DNA from: Bedellia somnulentella
Lineage: Eukaryota; Arthropoda; Insecta; Lepidoptera; Bedelliidae
DNA length: 64,000 nucleotides
Assembly: GCA_963576735.1 (NCBI GenBank)
Contig: OY755190.1
Span: 8,425,695 to 8,489,694, forward strand
Direction of reading: 5' to 3'
Shown piece after piece: positions 40,266 through 51,764 of the stretch. The translations under genes were made by a program, and so were the position numbers. The notes under the pieces are model-generated. The model was not told where the DNA came from and did not search any database. It worked only from the letters and a program-made list of their open reading frames with translations. Position 1 is the first letter of the stretch, and each line of letters begins with the position of its first letter.

Positions 40266-40960
40266 ACATTTTTTTTTAGAATGGGAGAGTGGAGGATCAT
40301 AATAAATAAAATTCCTATCTACCACCATGGGCTAGGTGTCATGTGCTGTGTGCATGTCAGTTAAAACACTCGTTTTTGAACAAACACCCTAAGGGAAAAG
40401 CTGTAGGGTGTCAGATAGGAATATCTCGGATATTTTTAATGAATATTAAATTTTTAGGTTATGACTGGAACCACTGAAGACGGTCTCAGTAAAACATACG
40501 CGAGACAAAAATTATATACATATATATACGTATGTAAAATATAATAGTTATATTGTTACCAATCCTGCTGCTCTTGGTAACTCGACACTCGAAGTTATTG
40601 ACAAATCGATATACCTGGAAATGAAGTCAACCGAGAATCCAGCTCTAATCACAGCATTCGAGAAGCTGCGCCATAGCTTGTCGTTCAAAATTCAGTAGAA
40701 TCTTAGGACAAAGGCTTTAATCAATGTGTATTGCCAGTTTCGCTATACATTGCCTATTATGTAAGATCTTACAATGGGAATAATAAGAATGCACAGTCAC
40801 TGAAAGGGCATTAAAATGAATTCAGTACGCAATAGAATTTGCAACGAGGAAATTGTTAGAGGTACCTTTGTAACTAACATAATGCAAACTTTAATTGACA
40901 CATTGCACGCAGATGCAGAGAACTCATTCTAACACTTCAGTCATATTTTTAAAAATACAT
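40266..40960. other. AT-rich sequence without a recognised feature
   Basis: ATTCCTATCTACCACC (about 40310) and its partial inverse GATAGGAATATC (about 40415) are the only structure seen. No supported gene. Confidence 0.4.
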
Positions 40961-41209
40961 ACATACATACATACATATACTCACGGCTATAAATCCCTAG
41001 AAGGGGTAGCCAGAGCTAAGGAATTAGAAATTACTCAGCCACTTTTGGAAGTTGAGTGGGGAAAAGATGGTAAAATAAAGGTTGTTGGTGATGGGTCTCC
41101 AACCGCATCGCCCAAAAATCCCTTAAAAGCCCCAATACCGTTAGTCGCCTCTTAAGTACACCACCGGAAGAAATAGGGTAGTGCTATTCTAAGCCGACAC
41201 TACACAGTC
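40961..41209 (-). repeat. SINE family A, minus strand, near consensus
   Basis: Four or more CATA units, ACTCACGGCTATAAATCCC, TCTCCAACCGCATCGCCC, then CCGACACTACACAGTC. Confidence 0.92.
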
Positions 41210-42299
41210 AAACTTTTAGAAATAATGCATATTATATCATATTTTATATTTGATACAATCAAATAACGGAGCACAGCTTTTTTAATTTTAAGTATGGATG
41301 TCGTAGGCTGATTTAATGTTTAGGTTCTTTGCAAAAAACCTAGCGATTTTGCGAAAATCTGGATAATTAGACAACGGTTATAATATTTTCTAATCTTACT
41401 AGGTTTTTTGCAAAATCCCTAGGTTTTTTGCAAAAAAACCCAAACATAAAATCATCCTACGACATATAAATAAAAGATGTTATTAAAGGAAAGAAAAATT
41501 TCTACACTGGCGGGGTTCGAACCCGCGACCTTCGGGTATACGCCCCCGTCGCTCTGCCAACTGAGCTACAGTGTCAGTTGGCATCCAGCGCGAAATTCCT
41601 CTATCCTTTGTTTCTTTTTTACACGTTCAAGTAGTGTTTGCGTTTCCTACCTCCGAATTTTAACTAATTCGGACGGCCACTTGTCTACTTTTTCAGATAG
41701 AATGCAAATGTTGGAAACGCCTAACTATCACATAATTTAATGTTTTTTGACATGAATTCCTCATGTGGGGATTATTACTTATAAATAAAAGATGTTATTA
41801 AAGAAAAGAAAAATTTCTACACTGGCGGGGTTCGAACCCGCGACCTTCGGGTATACGCTCCCGTCGCTCTGCCAACTGAGCTACAGTGTCAGTTGGCATC
41901 CAGCGCGAAATTCCTCTATCCTTTGTTTCTTTTTTACACGTTCAAGTAGTGTTTGCGTTTCCTACCTCCGAATTTTAACTAATTCGGACGGCCACTTGTC
42001 TACCTTTTCAGATAGAATGCAAATGTTGGAAACGCCTAACTATCACATAATTTAATGTTTTTTGACATGAATTCTTCATGTGGGGATTATTACTTATAAA
42101 TAAAAGATGTTATTAAAGGAAAGAAAAATTTCTACACTGGCGGGGTTCGAACCCGCGACCTTCGGGTATACGCCCCCGTCGCTTTTATCTTTTATTTATA
42201 AGTAGAGATGGGATTTTGCCCGGGCATTTTGGGCGGATTGGATTTATGCCCAATAGATGTCCATAAACGCCTAATAAATGCCCATTACGTGGGCAGAAA

Positions 42300-43344
42300 T
42301 CTTATTTAATTTTAATTTTTAAAATATCATTATTGTAAGAGTGTGGTTGATGGTTATTATTTAAAATCATCATAAAATGACCTATTTTATTTAAAGAATG
42401 AAAAATACCTATAGGGTTCATGATAGGGATCATTAGCATAAAAGTCAATAGGTGCAATCTAACCAGTTTATGAAGTTTTGCAGACAGAAACGCAAACATT
42501 TTTAAATGCAAGAATCTTAACATACTTTTTTATGATAATTCATTAATTTGTTACAATATAATAAGGAAAAATTGTGATACGGTTTTAAACTTTTAATTTA
42601 AACAAACATTCTGGATGGTTATAGTCCAGATAATGGTGATTTTCCACTATAAACGTATGAGGATCTAACCCTATTTACGTTGGGCTCGTATAAAGTACAA
42701 ATCGCGCGCTACTATTGGACACTTAACATTTATAGAGTTGAGACCAAATTGACATTCACATTCCGCCGGATTCAATCACACTATTTTGTACCTATATTTT
42801 TAATTACGTATAATTCTGACAGCTGACATTTTTTGACATGTGAGAGGTTATAAATTTTTTTGACCAGGCACATTTTTTTTTATTTCTATTAAAGTACGAA
42901 CATCCACGTCAACTCATTTTATTTGTTAGTTATTATATAAATTTTACTATGTTCTACGCTGCAAATGCAAAAAGCGCATTCACGGTGAACAGAAAGTTTA
43001 AAAATATAACAGTTAATAATAACAAATTATAGCAAATACGGAAAAGATATGAGCGCATTTGAGTATTCAAAGAAGTCGAATGACATGGCAAGACAAGACA
43101 TACGCATAAAGATAGCTATCTTTTCGGTATTTTCTTTATTAGAGCGACATTGAATAAATAATACAGCAAAAAGGTTTACTAAACCTGGACAACAAAGAAG
43201 GTGCCAGCTAAAAAAATAAATAAGGTAATTAAAATTGAATTGATATCATGTTCGTAATTTTGAAATATTTTTTTACTATTGAATAATTTTACTTGTGTAT
43301 ATTTGCATTTGCCTTTTAAAAGGTAAGACACAACTTAACAAAAA
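42300..43344. other. AT-rich interior of the hAT element
   Basis: No supported frame or repeat boundary seen. It could be the remnant core of the original non-autonomous element. Confidence 0.4.
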
Positions 43345-43530
43345 ATCAAGCAGCGGATATACGCCCCCGTCGTCGCTCTGCCAACTGAGCTATAGTATCA
43401 AGTGATCAATACTGGCGCGAAAATTGGTTTTGGCCTGTTTCTTTACACCTTTACTGGTGTTAACGCCATCTACCGCCAAATTATAACAACCCGGAAATAT
43501 GCGCCTTTTGCCACGAATAGTTAATGTCCT
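43345..43530 (-). repeat. SINE family C relative, diverged
   Basis: GGATATACGCCCCCGTCGTCG and CTCTGCCAACTGAGCTATAGT on the plus strand are the inverse of a tRNA-like A-box half. The TGGCGCGAAAATTGG flank matches the family C upstream part loosely. Confidence 0.6.
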
Positions 43531-43781
43531 CTGTCAATATATAACATCAAAATCATTCGTGCCCGCTGTACTATACTATTTAAACACGAACTGTTTTTCA
43601 GTTTAAAACCCTAATACCTAAGTATTATTTCAGAGTATAAAAAAAGTAGCGTGAACGTGAGTATTTTCACATTTTAAAAATCTGTTAGCGGAATATACCA
43701 TTCCTACATTATGTTAATGATCATAAAAAATAAATATAAAATACATGTTTTTTTTCGCTTAGTTGTTTTATATATAACATT

Positions 43782-44313
43782 ATCCCACCAAAAACATTCT
43801 GTAAAAAACTAGCCAAGTCTCGATAGAGCTGCTTGTTTATCTCTAAAAAGTAATGAAATCTCTAAAATAAGTGGAGCCAAGTCTAAGGTTCCTTACTGCG
43901 ATTTATTTATTATTATAGTTAATTTTACGTGACTTGGCCGTTCACCATTCTTTACACGTTTAGTATGTACAAGTTTATTTACTAAGTTATTTGCAGATTT
44001 ATTTAAATCTTCTAAAGTTCTTATGCCGATTATGTAGAGTCCACTTGTCATTTTTTTATCATTCTAATTTATCTTTATTTTTAGTTGTAAGAACTCTGGT
44101 GATTGTTTCATGTTTCCCTTAAACTTTAATCATAATCTACTTATTACAAGTCAACGGCCAAGTCACGTAAAAATAACTATAATAATAAATAAATCGCAGT
44201 AAGGAACCTTAGACTTGGCTCCACTTATTTTAGAGATTTCATTACTTTTTAGAGATAAACAAGCAGCTCTATCGAGACTTGGCTAGTTTTTTACAGAATG
44301 TTTTTGGTGGGAT
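43782..44313. mobile_element. MITE with 161-bp inverted repeats
   Basis: Arms 43782-43942 and 44153-44313 are nearly perfect inverses: ATCCCACCAAAAACATTCTG at the outer end, CGTGACTTGGCCGTT at the inner. The 210-bp core is AT-rich. The flanks give no clear TSD, so the superfamily is open. Confidence 0.82.
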
Positions 44314-45181
44314 TTCACTTCTTTTTGACAGGACGTAGACTGATTGAATGGTTACAGATCCACAATCTTTTCTTGGCCGGCGGCGACGACTAGTACTACT
44401 GTCGCCATTTTGAAATATCAGCCTGTCATTGTCAGTTAGTTCTCAACTAAATAAAAATTATAGGGTGACCTACGTATAAAATAAATTATCACTTTCATTA
44501 ATTTTTTTTGTAGTGGATTTTTTTTTTAAAGACAATTATTTTAATGATGTATCTTTGCTTATTAATAAACGCTTTTATTTCCAGTATTCAATATAAAAAA
44601 TTATGAAAATTATTATTTATTTTGTTAAATTTTATCTAAGTAGGCTAACACCGTCCGAAAAGTTGTGCGCACATAACTATAGCTGTGTGGGTTACGGGAA
44701 GCGGAGAAATGCTCCCGAAAAATATTCCACTTCGTATACACTGATGCGTGGGTCCTAATCCTAATGCGGGGATGTACCAATGTGGCATTTCTTAAGTCAG
44801 AACTGTCTGACATATATATAAAAATACAAAGCTGCTAACAGCAATAGAAAAGTGCCCATAAATTCACTGACCCAGCAAAATGAATGACCCAAACGATATC
44901 TAATGTTTAGAATTGTTTTTTCTGTGTTTCTTTTGTTCTGTTCTTAGATGATCTATGTGTGAATATGAAATGTAAAATACAGTACACGACAAGGTAAGCC
45001 TCTGATTTACAGGAATAAAAAAATGATTTTATGTAGTTATCCACTTTTTAAACTCTGAGTGTCACAAATAATAAATCCTTGAGTATAAAATAATGAAACA
45101 GTTTGCAGAGAAATACAATTGGCAGAGTATATATAATTAGCTTACATTAAAACGAATTTGTTTACTTACAATAATAGTTAT

Positions 45182-45425
45182 TACATACATATACTCACGG
45201 CTGTGAATCCATAAAAGGGGTAGCCAGAGCTAAGGAATTAGAAACTCCTCAGCCACTTTTGGAAAGCTGAGTGGGGTACAGATGGTAAAATAAAGGTTAT
45301 TGGTGATGGGTCTCCAACCGCATCGCCCAAAAGTCTCTTAAAAGCCCCAATACCGTTAATCGCCTCCTACGCACCTCCACCGGCAGAAATGGGGTAGTGC
45401 TATTCTAAGCCGACACTACACTGCA
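45182..45425 (-). repeat. SINE family A, minus strand
   Basis: ACATACATATACTCACGGCTG to GCCGACACTACACTGC. Confidence 0.9.
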
Positions 45426-45729
45426 ACTAGTTATTAATTAGATGAATATTATATAAATTGTTTTATTAAGACATTTCAAGACATAAATAAATTAGCCTGT
45501 ATGATGTAAAAATATTTCCCTTATAATGGTAAATTTTTATTTACTGGCAATACTAATATCGATGACAGCGACGCCCTTACCGGCCAAGAAATGTTTATGG
45601 ATGTGTACATTATCTTATTAGGCAGTTTTTTCTTTTTAGAAGTAGTTTTTTTATTATAACTAATCTTTCTTTTCTTTTTTCCGGTTCTGTTTCTTGTACA
45701 GTAGCAACAGTTTTTCGTATTGCCCATTC

Positions 45730-46203
45730 TCGTTCATTATTTATTATTCTAGATGGTTTAAACGGTTTAATTTCTGAAAAACCAGAGCAGTATTTACGCC
45801 TAAGCCGGTTGTATTCTAGTCTATATACTATATTAATTGTTTAGGCTTTGTTTGGTCTTCCGGGTCCCATTTAACTTTTTGTATAACGCCTATCGACCCA
45901 TTCACTAAACCTAAACTAACATCAATGTTTCTCCTAAGCATTACTTTAGCTCCCTCTTTAATGATTATAGTCTCTTCTAATCCAGCAGTCATCGACGCAT
46001 CATCTTCGTATTTATTTAAACACGCCCAGGCTTTCTTTATCAAACTTTTTCAACAATCCAAGGAATCTTTAGCTATCAATTTTATCTCGGGGTGCGGAAT
46101 CACTTTTAACTTGAATGGAAGAGACATGATCCGTCTTCGGGCATAACAACTACACGGTAGCCATAAAATTCATCGTCGCCTTTCAATATTGTGGACATTT
46201 TTA
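45730..46203 (-). pseudogene. OTU-PIF1 helicase fragment of a Helitron-like element
   Basis: Minus strand. MSTILKGDDEFYGYRVVVMP then EDGSCLFHS (from about 46202) is the start of an OTU-type cysteine protease domain with its D-G-x-C-L-F box. A deletion then joins to SLIKKAWACLNKYEDDASMT and GLEETIIIKEGAKVMLRRNI, then DVSLGLVNGSIGVIQKV (46043-45828). That is the C-terminal part of a PIF1-like helicase, in which 'G..VMLhRNhD...GLVNG..G' is diagnostic. OTU and PIF1 modules occur together in autonomous Helitrons. Stops and deletions show it is dead. It lies inside the hAT. Confidence 0.7.
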
Positions 46204-46269
46204 ATGATATTATCTTGTGAAATCAAATAAAAACAAATTCCACGACTTCTCAATAATACACTCTTTAAA

Positions 46270-46400
46270 ATGGATATGACACGTTTTACCGAATGTCGCG
46301 AGGTGATTTATCAATAAGCGTAATTATTTTACTGAGGGTGGATGCAAATAACATCAATAACTAAAAAATCAAAGTACCTTCAAAGAAAACATGTTTAATG
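46270..46400. repeat. Fragment of the foldback/Mutator-like family
   Basis: GACACGTTTTACCGAATGTCG matches the arm end at 20184. Then GCGTAATTATTTTACTGAGGG through TCAAAGTACCTTCAAAG matches 31800-31870. The GAGCTCG-rich middle is missing. Confidence 0.75.
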
Positions 46401-46596
46401 TTTCGCGGATCTTTGTTCCCCTCATGGGCCACCATGTTCTATCTTTAGCGGATAGATGGTGTAAATTAAATGCTTAGATACTTTACAAATTAATATATTT
46501 TAAAAAGGATGTTAATTGTACAATGGTCGTAGGTCAAGTGACATGAGTAGACTAGAGAGATTTGTATTAAGTATCTTTAAGCGCCTGAATGTGTTT

Positions 46597-46841
46597 GCCG
46601 TGTAGTGTCGGCTTAGAATAACACTACCCCATTTCTACCCGTGGGTGATCGTAAGAGCGACTAAGGGTATAGGGGCATTTTTAAGTGATTTTTGGGCGAT
46701 GTGGTTGGAGACCCCTCACCAATAACATTTATTATTATCATCTTTTCCCCAATCAACTTCCGAAAGTGGCTGAGGAATTTCTCATTCCCAAGCTCTGGCT
46801 ACCCCGTTAAGGGATTTATAGCCGTATGTATGTATGTATGT
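46597..46841 (+). repeat. SINE family A
   Basis: CCGTGTAGTGTCGGCTTAGAA to TTATAGCCGTATGTATGTATG. Confidence 0.9.
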
Positions 46842-47374
46842 TAAGCGCCTGAAGTACGGATGACGGCAATTGTTCTCGCGATGGTATTTTTGCGTAATAT
46901 TTGTTCAGGCGATTAGTCTGAACAAGTACTCTTATGTTTTCTTTCAGATCTTCCATAAACCTTGTTCTGATAGTTTTTTCTTTACGTGGACGTTAAAATC
47001 TACCTCTGTACCAAATTTCAGCTCTGTAGCTCTATGGGAAGTACTAGTTCTATTTTGATGATCAGTGAGTCAGTCAGTGTCGAAAATGCGAAACTTTGCA
47101 TTAGCTTAACTTGGGAATTAATTAATCTACCGACTTGAAATTTTGGATTTCAAGTGTGTGATTACGAATTTCTAGGTGACGAAAATTTCAGCGATTTAAT
47201 CCTATCCAGAGGTTCTCGAATGGGGGCCTGAAAACGCGGCGAAACGGTTCCTGTAAAGGATTGTACGGCAGTGTTTGCTTCGCGCTCGACTTGGCGGGGG
47301 CACTGCCGTGCCCCCAGACCCCCAGATTCGTTATACAAAAGTTAATATCTTATAGCTACTCTATCGCTTGATAT
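46842..47374. other. Helitron-like fragment and GC-rich patch
   Basis: ACCAAATTTCAGCTCTGTAGC and GACGAAAATTTCAGCG resemble internal Helitron text. 47236-47335 is a GC-rich patch (CGACTTGGCGGGGGCACTGC). No ends or motif-bearing frames. Confidence 0.4.
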
Positions 47375-47822
47375 AATAGGCTATTTGACTGTAATAAAAA
47401 TATACATTTCTTTTACTTCACTAGTCTTAATATTTCTTTTTTGGAGCAATATGTAATAATGCGAGATAAAAATATTGCATTATTTTACTAAAATCCGTCT
47501 TCTAAAATAAGTATTTTCGATGCAATTGTCACGTGACTAAAAACGACCGTGATTGGCTATTTCTATAATGACGTAGATCGCACATAAATAGACTGTGTAT
47601 CGCTTCGCTCATTGGTGGTTAATGCCAAATTGACGTAATTTGTGCTACAGCCGCCATATTACTTAAAGTCGCGTTTTCGCGGCACATTTTAATATTGCAT
47701 TTTCTTTTTCGTTTTTTTTTATAAAATCGCCAAAAAGAAGACGGAAAAATATTTTTTTAGGGCTCCTTATAAATAAATTAACACCATAAGATAGTTTTCA
47801 AAACTTAGTCAAATAGCCTATT
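47375..47822. mobile_element. Probable MITE, short inverted ends
   Basis: AATAGGCTATTTGACT at 47375 and its inverse ending at 47822 bound a noncoding 448-bp core. Only 16 bases pair and no TSD is evident, so the call is tentative. Confidence 0.5.
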
Positions 47823-47899
47823 GAATGTGTTTTTTTATTGTATTATAAAATTATTATTATAATCGTTCAAAGTAAAAGTGGGTCAAGATTAAGAATTTC

Positions 47900-48272
47900 A
47901 CATAACATAAACGTTCACGCCGTTCATCCCCGAAGGGGTTGGCAGAGCTATCAATGGTTCTGAACATCACGTGACAGCGCCACTTAGTGTCCAAAGTAGG
48001 TACCCATGTTTTGCTTAGACAGTGAACTCACGTGATAGGGGGCAGGCCTATTGCCGTTTTGTACGAATACACTGTCATATGGCTAACTAAGTACAACTCG
48101 GCCATGTGGTTTCCTCACGATGTTTTACCTCACCGTTAACAACCATGATAAATTAACCACACATATGACATTAGAAAAGACCAATTGGTGTAGCCCCGAC
48201 CCGGGATTTGAACTCACGACTGTTTGATTACGGGCGGGCTTTCTACCCATTGGACTATAATGTCGTCTAAGT
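47900..48272 (-). repeat. SINE family B, minus strand
   Basis: CATAACATAAACGTTCACGCC, then CCCCGAAGGGGTTGGCAGAG, ending with the tRNA-like head around 48200-48265. Confidence 0.85.
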
Positions 48273-48600
48273 AAGAATTTAAAGTTCTTACATGCCTATA
48301 TTTGGCATATTATAACATATTTTTTTCTTCTTATTCCTTTATTCTGATGACGCTGATGTATATGTATATGTTAAACACAATTAAAACAATGATCCACTTG
48401 TAGTTTAATTTTAAAGTAGAGTTTAGTTTTTCCGCCCAGCGATTGGGCATTTATCGGGCGTAAATTCATTTTTGCCCATTTTAACCCAATACGTCCAATC
48501 TGCCCAATATGTTTTTATGCCCTCGACCCATCTCTATTTATAAGTAATAATCCCCACATGAGGAATTCATGTCAAAAAACATTAAATCATCCTACGACAT

Positions 48601-48994
48601 GTATAAGTAATATAAAGTAAAGTTTCAGTGAAATACAGCGATTAGTACCTACTGACTGCTGATCCAAAATATTTAGTTAAAAGTTATTCTTTTTATACAT
48701 TTTCAAGATGATGAGTTAGTAATGGTCTAATTTATACGTTTATTCGAAGTTAACCAAATAATTTTAGTAAAACTAAAAAGGAACTTTGGTAAAACTTTTG
48801 TGAATACTAATAATGACTCCTACAGCAGTCATAAATAAATAAATATATACGGACATATTATACACAGATCAAGTTAGCCCCTAACTTAGTACAACTTGTA
48901 ATATGGGATAATTAAACGACGTGTATTTTACATTATATATTACACATAAAAATAACATCCAAGACTAAGAAACAATCACTTCTGCTCTTCACAT
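48601..48994. other. AT-rich sequence, tail of SINE family D
   Basis: 48820-48994 is the AT-rich body and 3' part of the minus-strand family D SINE. The rest shows nothing. Confidence 0.4.
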
Positions 48995-49078
48995 AAATGC
49001 TGCTCTCAGCGGGGATCGAACCCACAACCTCCGGGCCGAGAAGCTAGTCACCTAACCACTCGACCACGGACGTGTCGC
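48995..49078 (-). repeat. SINE family D tRNA-like head
   Basis: Minus strand: CGTCCGTGGTCGAGTGGTTAG (A box), GGAGGTTGTGGGTTCGATCC (B box), then CCGCTGAGAGCAGC. Better preserved than the copy at 32791. The mismatched acceptor arm argues against a working tRNA gene. Confidence 0.65.
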
Positions 49079-49687
49079 CAAGAATTAGCTCTGATCACGT
49101 CGCCGCATCAATCAATTATTTTCATAAGAGTCGGTCACGTATTACTAAAATGTTGGAATTTCTTCTCTAGAATTCTCGAACAAAGCGGAAAGTATTACAA
49201 GAAATATAGCAATTGGTTTTAAAATTCTAGAAACAAAATCCTGATTTCTTCGTTACTATGAGTAACAGCCCTATTCTAGGAATTATATAGTGGAAAATAC
49301 GATGCTGATACAAAAAATAAAGACTATCTCTATGTAAAGACTTATTTTTATTTTAATCATTAAAATTTTGAGGATTTATAAGATGATTTAACTTGAAAGA
49401 AAAAGAGCTTTAAGCATTTAATAGTTCTATATTATACATCACAGCTAGCTGAACCTGCAAACGTTGTTTTGTCATATAAATTATTTCTGGAAAATTTATA
49501 GTCGATAAACAAAATATTAGGGGTTTGCAACCCTTATCACTTAAGGGATAAAATAAAGTCAAAAACCTATTCTCAGACCTACCAAATCTGTATGGAAAAT
49601 TTCATTTAAATTCGTTCAGCCGTTTCGGAGGAGTTTGAAGACAAACACAGTGACACGTGAATTTTATATATTAGATTTCAACACAAC
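49079..49687. other. Unassigned, with a short Helitron-like piece
   Basis: 49570-49675 (TTCTCAGACCTACCAAATCTG, TTCGTTCAGCCGTTTCGGAG) resembles a common insect transposon fragment. The rest has no feature. Confidence 0.4.
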
Positions 49688-49938
49688 AGACATACATACA
49701 TATACTCACGGCTATAAATCCCTAGAAGGGGTAGCCAGAGCTAAGGAATTAGAAATACCTCAGCCACTTTTGGAAAGTTGAGTGGAGAAAAGATGGTAAA
49801 ATAAAGGTTGTTGGTGATGGGTCGCCAACCGCATCGCCCAAAAATCCCTTAAAAGCCCCAATACCGTTAGTCGCCTCTTACGTACACCCACCGGAAGAAA
49901 TGGGGTAGCGCTATTCTAAGCCGACACTACACAGCAAG
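49688..49938 (-). repeat. SINE family A, minus strand, near consensus
   Basis: ACATACATACATATACTCACG to GCCGACACTACACAGC. Confidence 0.92.
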
Positions 49939-49964
49939 TATTTCAACACTCATACTCAAAAAAT

Positions 49965-50230
49965 CATCGTTCTACTACTTTTTCAGTTCAGAGTACCGAC
50001 GTATTGCACCAATATGAAAGGGACAGGCATATAGCCGCTAGCTCGTAAACATAGTCACATCACTAGACTTTCTCTCCATGTTTTCCATCCACGTTAACAA
50101 CTTTGACAAATTAACCACTCATTAGACTTAGGAAAAAATAAATAGTGGCTTACCTACGCACGATTTGAACCCACACCTTTCTGTATTACAAAATTTACAA
50201 GTGATCGTCTTCTCAGTAAGCTTTTCACTT
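49965..50230 (-). repeat. SINE family B, strongly diverged
   Basis: AGTACCGACGTATTGCACC, ACATAGTCACATCACTAGACT and ACGATTTGAACCCACACC align with the family B body and box B. The hairpin end is lost. Confidence 0.45.
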
Positions 50231-50314
50231 ATATTTTATGGATTCTCAACTAAATAGGAAAGCAATTGATGGTGTTATCACAAAAAAAAAATTATATCAC
50301 CGTACAAAACAATA

Positions 50315-51751
50315 GACGTAATGCTACCGCTACTGTCATCGATATGGGAGCAAGAACAAGTACCAGACAGCTGGAAAGAAGGTGTTATTGTAAAACTACC
50401 GAAGAAAGGTGATCTCTCGAACTGTTCGAATTGGCGGGGCATCAATTTGTTACCGGTCTGCTCGAAGATCTTGTGCAAAATCTTGCTAAATAGGATGGCG
50501 AGTGCAGTGGACGCACACTTGAGAGAAGAGCAGGGTGGTTTCAGACCAGGTAGATCGTGCACAGACTAACTAAATCTAATCCGAATGATCCTCGAACAAT
50601 GCAACGAAATGCAATGTGAAGTTTTTACATTGTTTATCGACTTCGAGAAGGCATTCGACCGCGTGAAGTGGTCCAGCATATGGCGCACACTCAAAAAGAG
50701 AGGAATACCGGAGAAGATCATCGGACTCATCAAGTGTCTGTATGAAGGGTCCTTTTGTAGAGTGATGCACAAAGGCCGTCTCACTGATCCCATCCCAGTG
50801 ACTGCAGGTGTGAAACAAGGATGTCTACTGTCTCCAATTCTGTTCCTCGGATTTATACTTATGGTCCTGGACGACGTTATGTGTAGAGTGACCTGCAAAT
50901 GCCGAAGGGGTTTACCATGGTCTCACGGCAAAGACTTAGAAGACATCGACTTTGCTGATGACCTATGCTTAGTCTCTACAAAACGTTCTGACCTTCAGTC
51001 CAAGACAAACGACCTAGCCACGGAAGCTGTAAAAGAGGGCCTTCGCATCAATAAAGGCAAGACCAAGGAGATGCGTCTTAACTCCCTGGATAACCAGCCG
51101 CTCCAAATTAATGGCGAAGATGTCGAACGGGTTGAGAAATTCACCTATCTCGGGGGAGTACTGAACCCAATAGGAGGAACAGAGATGGACACCGAAACCC
51201 GCCTAAACAAAGCTAGAGGTGCTTTTGCCCAGTTAAAGCCGGTGTGGAGCTCTAACGTCATGACCCGGCGTACAAAAGTGAGGATTTTCGAGTCTAACGT
51301 AAAGTCAGTCTTGCTATACGGTTGCGAAACATGGTTCGTTCGGAAAGACCTATCCAGCAAGCTACAGGTATTTATCAACAAATGCCTAAGGCGAATTTTG
51401 AGGATTTACTGGCCACGAACCATTTCGAACGCGGAATTGTGGAGGCTGACTAAGCAGAAACCCATCGACCAGGAAATCCTCACAAGAAAATGGAGGTGGC
51501 TGGGTCATACCCTCAGAAGACACGATGAATTCCCGTCGAAGCAAGTTCTCAGCTGGCAGCCAACCGGAAAACGTAAACGGGGCCGCCCAAAAACAACCTG
51601 GCGACGTTCTGTGGAGAATGAGGCAAAAGTTGTGGGATTGAAGTGGGACGATCTCGCAGCCGCTGCCCAAGATCGAGCCAGATGGAGAAATCTGCTCAAG
51701 GCCCTTTGTCCCTGCTGAGGGACGTCAGGATGGATGTATGTATGTATGTAT
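50315..51751 (+). mobile_element. RTE-like LINE, 5'-truncated, with a 13-bp TSD
   Basis: The TSD GTACAAAACAATA (50302-50314 and 51752-51764) delimits it exactly. It starts inside the RT domain and ends in a TGTA-repeat tail after CCCTGCTGAGGGACG, a small hairpin across the stop codon. The coding part is described at 50321. Confidence 0.92.
50321..51718 (+). pseudogene. RTE-like reverse transcriptase, one nonsense codon
   Basis: One frame interrupted by TAA at 50567-50569. Before it: VPDSWKEGVIVKLPKKGDLS and EEQGGFRPGRSCTD. The stop replaces the usual Gln (CAA to TAA). After it: LFIDFEKAFDRVKW (motif A), VTAGVKQGCLLSPILF, catalytic DFADDLCLVS and LRINKGKTKEMR. The C-terminus is RKWRWLGHTLRR, GKRKRGRPKTTWRR and ARWRNLLKALCPC. 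The extra GFILMV next to VLDDVM is a probable small in-frame insertion. The C-terminal 'WRWhGHThRR...GRPKTTWRR' block is typical of RTE-clade elements. The endonuclease was lost by truncation, so it cannot be autonomous even without the stop. Confidence 0.88.
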
Positions 51752-51764
51752 GTACAAAACAATA

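Larger units (their letters stand above)
42203..48536. mobile_element. hAT-type element, 6.3 kb, no transposase
   Basis: Ends TAGAGATGGG and its exact inverse; 8-bp TSD TTTATAAG at 42195-42202 and 48537-48544. Removing the element restores the family C sequence. Both subterminal regions are packed with TTGGGC/GCCCAA/GGGCAT motifs, as expected for hAT transposase sites. The 8-bp TSD and TAGAG-type ends fit hAT. Inside are only other repeats and AT-rich sequence, so the original element was probably a short non-autonomous one that grew by nested insertion. Confidence 0.82.
41449..48600. repeat. SINE family C tandem array with inverted end, split by a hAT
   Basis: Two full 315-bp head-to-tail units (from 41466 and 41781) and a truncated third (42096-42183) are followed by an inverted piece of the same unit, broken by the hAT element. 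AAATCATCCTACGACAT (17 bp) occurs at 41449-41465 and 48584-48600, consistent with a TSD of one insertion event. Each full unit carries a minus-strand tRNA-like head (41502-41575, 41817-41890): GTAGCTCAGTTGGCAGAGCG, GGTTCGAACCCCGCC, and near-matching acceptor arms. Confidence 0.8.

Noticed and set aside
41502..41575. A near-complete tRNA cloverleaf on the minus strand (also at 41817 and 56220).
   Set aside because: Each is embedded in a repeated SINE unit with a fixed tail, has acceptor or loop irregularities and is multicopy. Transcription by Pol III is likely, tRNA function is not.
41477..42055. Two similar 87-residue open frames in tandem (MLLKERKISTLAGFEPATFG type).
   Set aside because: They are translations of the tRNA-derived SINE units. 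The FEPATFGYT stretch is the antisense T arm of the tRNA-like head. Not genes.
44625..44813. A 62-residue minus-strand frame with RIRIRTHASVY.
   Set aside because: Inside the hAT debris and without a family or start context; likely chance.
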